A stretch of 64,000 nucleotides of DNA, from the NCBI RefSeq assembly GCF_900090235.1, contig NZ_LT607750.1:6715501-6779500 (forward strand), written 5' to 3'. The translations under genes and the position numbers were made by a program. The notes under the pieces were generated by a model. The model was not told the DNA's origin and made no database searches. It saw only the letters and a list, made by a program, of their open reading frames with translations. The stretch comes from Micromonospora echinaurantiaca. Its GTDB lineage: Bacteria; Actinomycetota; Actinomycetes; Mycobacteriales; Micromonosporaceae. How positions within the stretch are numbered: the stretch's first letter is position 1; each line of letters opens with the position of its first letter. Shown one piece after another: positions 58,655-64,000 of this stretch.

Positions 58655-60781
58655 TCAGCTGCCGACCGGGCCGCCGTCGAGCCGCCAGGTGACCACCACG
58701 CCCGGCTTGGCGAAGTCCCCGTCCGGCCAGGTCGAGGCCGGCTTCTCCAGGGACGCCCCGGTGATCTCGCCCGGGTGCTGTACGGCCACGAAGACCGACC
58801 GGTTGTCGCCGGTGATGAACGGGCCGCACGCCTCGGCGCCGAGCGGCACGGTCAGGAACTGCTTGAGGTGACCCCGTTCCGGGCCCTCGACGGCGGTGGC
58901 GAAGAGGCCGTCGTTGCTGCCCAGCGCGTTGCCGTCGGTGGAGATCCAGAGGTTGCCGGTGGCGTCGAAGGCGACGTTGTCCGGGCAGGAGATCGGCGAG
59001 ACCCTGGTCTTGTCGTACCCGGCGAAGTAGGTCGACGGGTCGGTCGGGTCGCCGGCCACGATCGGCACCGACCAGACGAACGTCTCGGCCGAGTTGTCGC
59101 CCCGGTCCTCGACCAGCTCCAGCAGGTGGCCGTGCTTGTTGGCGGTACGCGGGTTCGCCTCGTCCGCCTTCGGGTTGCTGCCGACGCCCCGGTTGGTGTT
59201 GTTGGTCAGCGCCACGTACACCTTGCCGGTGAGCTGGCTCGGCTCGACGTCCTCCGGCCGGTCCATCTTGGTCGCGCCGACCTTGTCGCCGGCCAGCCGG
59301 GTGAAGGTGAGCACGTCCGCGGCGGTCATCCCGTCCACGTACGAGCGGTTGCCGCTGACCAGCTTGATCCACCGGCCCCGGCCGTTGAACGCCCCGTCCG
59401 AGGGGAGCTTGCCGGAGCCGTCGATCTCGCCGGCGCTGGTCTGGTAGAGCTCGGCGACGTAGAGGGTGCCGGACTCCAGCAGGGTCAGGTTGTGCTTGCG
59501 GGCGACCCAGGAGTTGCCCGGCATGAACTTCTTGTCGGAGACGAACTTGTACAGGTAGTCGAACCGCTCGTCGTCACCCATGTACGCGACCGCGTGCCCG
59601 CTCTTCGCGATGATCACGTTCGCGCCCTCGTGCTTGAACCGGCCCAGCGCGGTGTGCTTGCGCGGGCGGCTCTCCGGGTCGAACGGGTCGATCTCCACGA
59701 TCCAGCCGAACCGGTGCGCCTCGTTCGGGTGCTTCGCCAGGTCGAACCGCTCGTCGGCCCGTTCCCACTTGCGGCTGCCGCTGGGGTAGCGGGCGTCGGT
59801 GGTGATGCCGTACCGCGCCAGCTTCGGCTTCAGCTCCGCGGGCGCGCCGTCGCCGCCGACGAAGTACTGGTTGAAGTTCTCCTCGCCGGAGAGCACCGTG
59901 CCCCACGGGGTGACCCCGCCGGCGCAGTTGTTCAGCGTGCCGATCACCGTCCGGCCCTTCGGGTCGGCGGCGGTACGCAGCCACGCGGAGCCGGCGGCCG
60001 GCCCGGTCAGCTCGAACTTGGTGCTGAGCGCGGTGACCCGCCGGTTGTACGGCAGGCGCCCCTTGCCGACCGGCCGCCACTGCCCGGTGCCACCCACCCG
60101 CTCCAGTTCCACCACGGACATGCCGTGCGCCGCCATCGCCACCCGCAGCTGCTCCACGGTCAGCGCGTCCTGGCTGGTGAAGCCGGGGAACATCAGGTCC
60201 TCGTTGGTGTACTCGTGGTTGACCACGAGCAGCGCGCGCCGGCCCTGCTTGTCCAGCGGCAGCACGCCGACGAAGTCGTTGTTGTAGCCGAACTGCCGGG
60301 CCTGCCTGGCCGCGGTCTGCTCGTGCGGGTCGAACTCGGGCGCGCCGGGCAGCACCGGGTCGCCCCAGCGGATCACCACCGAGTGGTCGTACCCGTTTGG
60401 CACCACCAGGGTGTCGAGCTTGTTCGGCGGGATCGGCGTGAAGGTCAGCGCGCCGCTGCCCACGCCCCGGCCGGGGCGGCCGAACCCGGCGGCCTCGGGC
60501 ACCACCGGGGTGCCCGGGGCGGCCGCCGCGGGTGCGGCACCGGCCAGCGCGCCGGCCGCGGCGCCACCGAAGCCGAGGACCAGGGCGCCGACCGCGCCGG
60601 CCCGGACCACGCCACGGCGGGTCACCTCGGCGCTGACCACGTCGCCGAAGTACGTGTTGTCGGAGGTGTTCGGCACCGGGTGGTCGCAGGCGTTGCCGCA
60701 CCGGTACAGACAGGTCATGGCGTCACGGCCGCCGTGGCGGGTGGCGCCGAGCAGCGGGAGCAGCCGGGGACGGTCGCTCAT
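58655..60781 (-). CDS. phoX: PhoX-family alkaline phosphatase (DUF839), Tat-exported
   Basis: 708 residues. After a conserved cytoplasmic-looking N-terminus (TCLYRCGNACDHPVPNTSDNTYFGDVV) comes a twin-arginine signal, TRRGVVRAGAVGALVLGFGG (~52-72), with A-x-A cleavage. The DUF839/PhoX domain follows: NHEYTNEDLMFPG, LNNCAGGVTPWGTVLSGEENFNQYF, GWIVEIDPFDP, KSGHAVAYMGDDERFDYLYKFV and CPDNVAFDATGNLWISTDGN. PhoX hydrolyses phosphomonoesters outside the cell using Ca2+/Fe3+. ATG 60781 has AGGAGG upstream; the frame is open further, but that part covers the promoter. A PHO-box-like site lies upstream. Confidence 0.9.
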   Translation of the reverse strand: MSDRPRLLPLLGATRHGGRDAMTCLYRCGNACDHPVPNTSDNTYFGDVVSAEVTRRGVVRAGAVGALVLGFGGAAAGALAGAAPAAAAPGTPVVPEAAGFGRPGRGVGSGALTFTPIPPNKLDTLVVPNGYDHSVVIRWGDPVLPGAPEFDPHEQTAARQARQFGYNNDFVGVLPLDKQGRRALLVVNHEYTNEDLMFPGFTSQDALTVEQLRVAMAAHGMSVVELERVGGTGQWRPVGKGRLPYNRRVTALSTKFELTGPAAGSAWLRTAADPKGRTVIGTLNNCAGGVTPWGTVLSGEENFNQYFVGGDGAPAELKPKLARYGITTDARYPSGSRKWERADERFDLAKHPNEAHRFGWIVEIDPFDPESRPRKHTALGRFKHEGANVIIAKSGHAVAYMGDDERFDYLYKFVSDKKFMPGNSWVARKHNLTLLESGTLYVAELYQTSAGEIDGSGKLPSDGAFNGRGRWIKLVSGNRSYVDGMTAADVLTFTRLAGDKVGATKMDRPEDVEPSQLTGKVYVALTNNTNRGVGSNPKADEANPRTANKHGHLLELVEDRGDNSAETFVWSVPIVAGDPTDPSTYFAGYDKTRVSPISCPDNVAFDATGNLWISTDGNALGSNDGLFATAVEGPERGHLKQFLTVPLGAEACGPFITGDNRSVFVAVQHPGEITGASLEKPASTWPDGDFAKPGVVVTWRLDGGPVGS

Positions 60782-60875
60782 GGGGAGGAGCCTCCTGAAA
60801 GGGGTCGATGCACGCCGGAAGGTGCTGGTGCGTACCCGGCGGACGCTAGGAGGGCGCGGTGAGCGGTCGCCGGCC

Positions 60876-60897
60876 ACGGTGTGAACCGGGCATGAAC
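60876..60897 (-). promoter_or_regulatory. PHO box (PhoP site) upstream of phoX
   Basis: On the minus strand two abutting 11-base units read GTTCATGCCCG then GTTCACACCGT. They fit the Streptomyces PhoP direct-repeat unit, which is most conserved as GTTCA; 9 and 8 of 11 consensus positions match. Located about 95-115 bases before phoX ATG. Confidence 0.65.
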
Positions 60898-60930
60898 ACC
60901 TCGCCGGGAAGCCCGCGATGACCTGCGGCT

Positions 60931-60957
60931 GAACCGATCGGCGTGACCGCACGTAAT
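60931..60957 (+). promoter_or_regulatory. ECF-type promoter of the sigma gene (autoregulatory)
   Basis: GAACC (60931-60935), 16 bases, then CGTAAT (60952-60957): the classic layout of ECF sigma-dependent promoters. It overlaps GTG 60943, the only conventional upstream start of the sigma gene. Confidence 0.6.
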
Positions 60958-61005
60958 ACCGAGCGAACGCACCGCCGGACGCGCGCCGGAAGCGAGGAGA
61001 CAGCC

Positions 61006-61521
61006 ATCAGCGACCACGACGCCCAACTGCTCCGCGCGCTGCACGACGAGCACGCGGAGGCGCTGTACGCGCACGCTCTGCGGCTGGTCAACGGCGACCG
61101 GCAGCGGGCTGAGGACCTGGTGCAGGAGACCCTGCTGCGGGCCTGGCGGCATCCGGAGTCCCTCGACCCCCGGCGCGGTTCGGTCCGCGCCTGGCTCTTC
61201 ACCACCGCCCGCAACCTCGCCATCGACGCCTGGCGACGCCGGGCCACCCGGGTCGGCGAGGTCTACACCGACGAGCTGCCCGAGCCACCGGAGACCGTCG
61301 ACGAAGCGGAGCGTGCGGTGGAGGCCTGGACCGTGGCCGAGGCGTTGAACCGGCTCAGCCCGACCCACCGCGAGGTGCTGGTCGAGTGCTTCTACCAGGG
61401 GCGCTCGGTGGCCGAGGCGGCCTCCCGGCTGGGCGTGCCGCCCGGCACGGTGAAGTCCCGGACGCACTACGCCCTGCGCTCACTACGGTTGGTCCTGGCC
61501 GAGATGGGGGTGACGGGATGA
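61006..61521 (+). CDS. ECF RNA polymerase sigma factor
   Basis: Region 2 (DLVQETLLRAWRHPESLDPRRGSVRAWLFTTARNLAIDAWRRR) and region 4 (LNRLSPTHREVLVECFYQGRSVAEAASRLGVPPGTVKSRTHYALRSLR) are complete; no extra C-terminal domain. The frame opens at GTG 60943 (192 residues), but that codon lies inside the ECF-type promoter. The next candidate with a good Shine-Dalgarno (GGAG 60996-60999, six-base spacing) is ATC at 61006, giving 171 residues starting at ISDHDAQLLRALHDEHA, exactly where homology begins. I give the shorter form; GTG 60943 is the conservative alternative. The stop overlaps the anti-sigma gene (ATGA). It may also control phoX. Confidence 0.82.
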   Translation: MSDHDAQLLRALHDEHAEALYAHALRLVNGDRQRAEDLVQETLLRAWRHPESLDPRRGSVRAWLFTTARNLAIDAWRRRATRVGEVYTDELPEPPETVDEAERAVEAWTVAEALNRLSPTHREVLVECFYQGRSVAEAASRLGVPPGTVKSRTHYALRSLRLVLAEMGVTG

Positions 61522-62210
61522 CCCGGTGCGAGTTCGCGCACGACGACGGCGCGTACGTGCTGGGTGCGCTGGCTCCCGCCGAGCGGGCGGCCTACGAGCG
61601 GCACCTCGCCGGCTGCGCCGCCTGCCAGCAGGCGGTCGCCGAGATCGCCGTCCTGCCCGGCCTGCTGGGCCGGCTCGACCCAGCCGGCCTGGAGCAGTTC
61701 CTGCCGCCACCGGCGGAGAGCACCCGGATGCCCGAGCTGCTCGCGGCCGCCCGGGAGCGGCGGCGCCGCGAGCGGTGGGCCAGCCGCCGGCGGTACGCGC
61801 TGACCGCGCTCGCCGCGGCCGCGTTCGCCCTGGTGGTGGGCGTCGGTACGGCCACCCTGCTGCCCCGCACCGGGCCGGGGCCGGCGGGCGACCCGCAGAT
61901 GGTCGCCATGCAGCCGGTGGCCGGCGCGGTGCCGGTGCACGCGGAGGTCGCGCTGACCGGCACCGAGTGGGGTACCGAGGTGACCATGCGCTGCGGGTAC
62001 GAGGCGCGGCCCGGCTACGGCAAGGCGTACACCTTCCGGCTGGTGGCGCACGGTCCGGACGGCGCCACCGAGCAGATCGGCTCCTGGCTCGCCGCGCCCG
62101 GCGACGACCTGCGGATCAGCGGCGCGACCCGGTTCACCGACGCGGAGCTGGTGCGGCTGGAGCTGCTCCGCGCCGACGGCACCCCCGTGCTCGCCTACGA
62201 CGTCCGCTGA
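61518..62210 (+). CDS. Zinc-binding anti-sigma factor (zf-HC2), membrane anchored
   Basis: 230 residues. N-terminal anti-sigma domain with the ZAS motif: His in CEFAHDDGAYVLGALAPAERAAYERH, then HLAGCAACQ (H-x3-C-x2-C). One transmembrane helix at ~95-115 (RYALTALAAAAFALVVGVGTATLL) and an extracytoplasmic beta-rich domain (~130-230) that may sense the signal. It is translationally coupled to the sigma gene, the standard arrangement for sequestration. Confidence 0.88.
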   Translation: MTRCEFAHDDGAYVLGALAPAERAAYERHLAGCAACQQAVAEIAVLPGLLGRLDPAGLEQFLPPPAESTRMPELLAAARERRRRERWASRRRYALTALAAAAFALVVGVGTATLLPRTGPGPAGDPQMVAMQPVAGAVPVHAEVALTGTEWGTEVTMRCGYEARPGYGKAYTFRLVAHGPDGATEQIGSWLAAPGDDLRISGATRFTDAELVRLELLRADGTPVLAYDVR

Positions 62211-62223
62211 GCTGGGCCGCCCA

Positions 62224-63138
62224 CTACGCGGGGGCGGGCGCCGCGGCCATGGTCGCGGCCCGGGCGCGGCGGGACGCGCGCAGGGCATCGACGGTGAAGA
62301 CGATCAGCGCGGCCCAGACCAGGGCGAAGCCGGCCAGCCGGGCGGGCGGCATCGGCTCGTGGAAGACCAGTACGCCGCAGCCGAGCTGGAGGATCGGCGC
62401 CAGGTACTGGATCATGCCCAGGCTGGTCAGCGGGAGCCGGTTGGCCGCCCCGGCGAAGAGCAGCAGCGGGATGGCGGTGGCCGCGCCGGCTAGCATCAGC
62501 AGCACGGTGTGCCCGGCGGAGACGTGCCCGAAGGCGGCGTCGCCGGCCGCGGTGAGCCACCCCAGGTAGGCCAGCGCGGGCAGCGCCAGCACCGCCGACT
62601 CGACGAAGAGCCCCTCGGCGGCGGGCAGCCCGAGCCGCTTCTTGACCAGGCCGTACCCGCCGAAGCTCAGGGCCAGGGTCAGCGCCAAATACGGCAGCCG
62701 GCCGTAGTCCACGGTCAGTACGACCACGGCCAGCCCGCCGACGCCCAGCGCCGCCCACTGCGCGGGGCGCAGCCGCTCCCGCAGCACGGTGACCCCGAGC
62801 AGCACCACGACCAGCGGGTTGATGAAGTAGCCGAGCGCGGTCTCCACCACCCGGTCGGAGTTCACCCCGTAGATGTAGGTGCCCCAGTTGACAGCGATCA
62901 GCGCGGCGGCGACGCCGATCCCCGCCAGTGCCCGGGGCCGGCGCAGCAGCGCCCGCAGGAACCCGATGTTGCGCAGCGCGGCCAGCAGCAGCGCGACGAA
63001 GACCACCGACCAGACGACCCGGTGCGCGAGGATCTCCGGCGGCCCGGCCGGGCGCAGCAGCTTGAAGCAGAGCGGGAAGAACCCCCACAGCAGGTACGCG
63101 CCGATGCCGTAGAGGTATCCGAGCCGGAGTGGCGTCAC
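62224..63138 (-). CDS. rarD: RarD/EamA-family transporter
   Basis: 304 residues, ten helices, with RarD features GYLYGIGAYLLWGFFPLCFKLLRPAGPPEILAHRVVWS, AVNWGTYIYGVNSDRVVETALGYFINPLVVVLLGV and LTSLGMIQYLAPILQLGCGVLVFHEPM. Members are drug/metabolite-type permeases; the chloramphenicol-sensitivity name is historical and the substrate is unknown. GTG 63138 overlaps the stop of the GNAT gene upstream (GTGA), so the two are coupled. Confidence 0.9.
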   Translation of the reverse strand: MTPLRLGYLYGIGAYLLWGFFPLCFKLLRPAGPPEILAHRVVWSVVFVALLLAALRNIGFLRALLRRPRALAGIGVAAALIAVNWGTYIYGVNSDRVVETALGYFINPLVVVLLGVTVLRERLRPAQWAALGVGGLAVVVLTVDYGRLPYLALTLALSFGGYGLVKKRLGLPAAEGLFVESAVLALPALAYLGWLTAAGDAAFGHVSAGHTVLLMLAGAATAIPLLLFAGAANRLPLTSLGMIQYLAPILQLGCGVLVFHEPMPPARLAGFALVWAALIVFTVDALRASRRARAATMAAAPAPA

Positions 63139-63635
63139 GCCTCCACCGTAAGGGGCGAACCGCCGCTTTGCTCCTTGCCAGTGAGCTGGCTCACCGGCTC
63201 GTCGCGCCGGTCGAGCTGCATCCACCGGCGCGGATCCGGCAGCGGGGTGAAGCCGACCTTCGCGTACACCCCGTGCGCGTCGTTGGTGGCCAGCAGGATC
63301 CGCCGAACGCCGAGGGTGTCCAGGTGGTCGCGGACCGCCTGGGCGAGCCAACTGCCCAGGCCCCGGCCGCGCTCGCCCGGGTCGACGTAGACGTCGCAGA
63401 GCCAGGCGAAGGTCGCCTGGTCGGTGACCGCCCGGGCCACCGCCACCTGCCGCCCGTCACCGGGACGGTAGACGCCGAACGGCAGCGAGCCGGCGAACGC
63501 CCGGGCCACCGTCTCCCGGCTCCGCCCGATCGCCCAGTACGCGTCGGTGGAGAGCCAGTGGTGCACCCGGTCCAGGTCGATCCGGTCCGGGTCGGTGCTG
63601 AGCAGGTAGCCGTCGTCACGGGTCAGGGTGAGCAC
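63135..63635 (-). CDS. GNAT family N-acetyltransferase
   Basis: 166 residues with the acetyl-CoA pyrophosphate-binding loop DPGERGRGLGSWLAQAV and the last strands ILLATNDAHGVYAKVGFTPLPDP. The N-terminal YLLSTDPDRIDLDRVHHWLSTDAYWAIGRSRETV is shared with GNAT proteins of broad actinobacterial distribution. The substrate is unknown. Start is GTG 63635, six bases after a -10-like TAGCCT, so the mRNA is probably leaderless. Operon with rarD. Confidence 0.9.
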   Translation of the reverse strand: MLTLTRDDGYLLSTDPDRIDLDRVHHWLSTDAYWAIGRSRETVARAFAGSLPFGVYRPGDGRQVAVARAVTDQATFAWLCDVYVDPGERGRGLGSWLAQAVRDHLDTLGVRRILLATNDAHGVYAKVGFTPLPDPRRWMQLDRRDEPVSQLTGKEQSGGSPLTVEA

Positions 63636-63641
63636 CCTGCG

Positions 63642-63647
63642 AGGCTA
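63642..63647 (-). promoter_or_regulatory. -10 hexamer of the GNAT-rarD operon, leaderless
   Basis: TAGCCT on the minus strand, six bases before GTG 63635; no Shine-Dalgarno. Confidence 0.5.
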
Positions 63648-63720
63648 GACCGCCGACCCGCCCGGCACGCGGGCCAATTCCCGCCCACTGGTCACCCTCG
63701 CCGTCGGGTGGGGTCGGCGG

Positions 63721-64000
63721 TCAGTCGCGGTCGAGCAGGGCGCCGAGGATCCAGGTGACGATGCCGACGAAGAGCGCGCCGAGCACCGCGGCCGGCCAGA
63801 AACCGTCCACGTGGAACGGCAGCCCGGCCTGGTCGGCGATCCAGCTGGTGAGCAGGAAGAGCAGCCCGTTCACCACCAGCGCGATCAGCCCGAGGGTCAG
63901 CAGGTAGAAGCCGCAACCAACGGTCTTGATGATCGGCTGGAGCACCGCGTTGACCACGCCGAAGATGATCGCCACCAGCACCAGCGTGGTGACCGTTTCG
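63721..64000 (-). CDS. Phage-holin-like (4 TM) membrane protein, 5' end outside window
   Basis: The frame remains open at base 64000, so the N-terminus is missing; 92 complete codons are visible. Three hydrophobic segments remain: LVAIIFGVVNAVLQPII, FYLLTLGLIALVVNGLLFLLTSWIA and FWPAAVLGALFVGIVTWILGAL. The pattern GVVNAVLQPIIKTVGCGFYLLTLGLIALVVN matches the phage_holin_4_2 / YvlD family of small chromosomal membrane proteins, whose role is unknown. An ATG at 63981 is internal to the homology and not the likely start. Confidence 0.8.
   Translation of the reverse strand, partial: ETVTTLVLVAIIFGVVNAVLQPIIKTVGCGFYLLTLGLIALVVNGLLFLLTSWIADQAGLPFHVDGFWPAAVLGALFVGIVTWILGALLDRD

Overview
The window is about 72% GC. 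Codon use, many GTG starts, stop/start overlaps of the GTGA/ATGA type, leaderless promoters and gene content (complex I, futalosine menaquinone pathway, LPXTG proteins, FG-GAP and DUF222-HNH proteins) point to a high-GC actinomycete, most likely Micromonosporaceae (Micromonospora-like). It reads as ordinary chromosome: no phage, plasmid, CRISPR, IS element, tRNA or rRNA was seen.

Layout. 1-3.6 kb (minus): a Pro/Ala-rich membrane protein cut by the window edge and a secreted NlpC/P60 hydrolase. 3.8-5.8 kb: mqnE and two small membrane proteins. 5.9-9.4 kb: divergent secreted C39-like and M14 peptidases. 9.4-12.6 kb: a cobalamin riboswitch with an SD-sequestering hairpin ahead of a BtuF/BtuC/BtuD-type importer. 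12.6-16 kb: two VOC proteins and an ABC-2 exporter (minus). 16.2-20 kb: a secreted FG-GAP propeller protein and a HelD/HelR-like helicase. 20.3-21.6 kb: a frameshifted DUF222-HNH gene with a LexA-like box. 21.8-24.7 kb: a nitrilase-fold hydrolase divergent from an ArsR-like regulator and an MFS pump. 25 kb: mqnA. 26-27.9 kb: a coupled pair of beta-lactamase-fold paralogues. 28.3-31.9 kb: paaABCDE. 32.1 kb: mqnC. 33.5-36.1 kb: two LPVTG cell-wall proteins with matching GTGA-loop hairpins. 36.2-38.8 kb: menG and a menJ-like reductase. 39-55.1 kb: nuoA-N. 55.2 kb: a polyprenyl diphosphate synthase. 56.4-58.5 kb: MFS and IclR genes. 58.7-62.2 kb: a PhoX phosphatase divergent from an ECF sigma/anti-sigma pair. 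62.2-64 kb: a RarD-like transporter, a GNAT enzyme and a holin-like membrane protein cut by the window edge.

Common theme. The centre of the window is respiratory. mqnA, mqnE and mqnC make the menaquinone ring by the futalosine route. The polyprenyl synthase can supply the tail, MenG methylates the product, the MenJ-like enzyme can saturate one isoprene unit, and complex I reduces the quinone. Control signals tie these together: a near-perfect Rex operator before menJ, just upstream of nuo, and an identical 17-bp promoter core before mqnE and mqnC.

The most unusual items are a 50-59 bp micro-element inserted exactly at GTGA start codons in two operons; a 22-codon mini-ORF bridging nuoL and nuoM by overlapping stop/start codons; two members of a hairpin family built on GATCwTGmAGTTGT; and an ECF promoter that overlaps the apparent start of its own sigma gene, leaving an ATC codon with ideal Shine-Dalgarno spacing as a candidate start.
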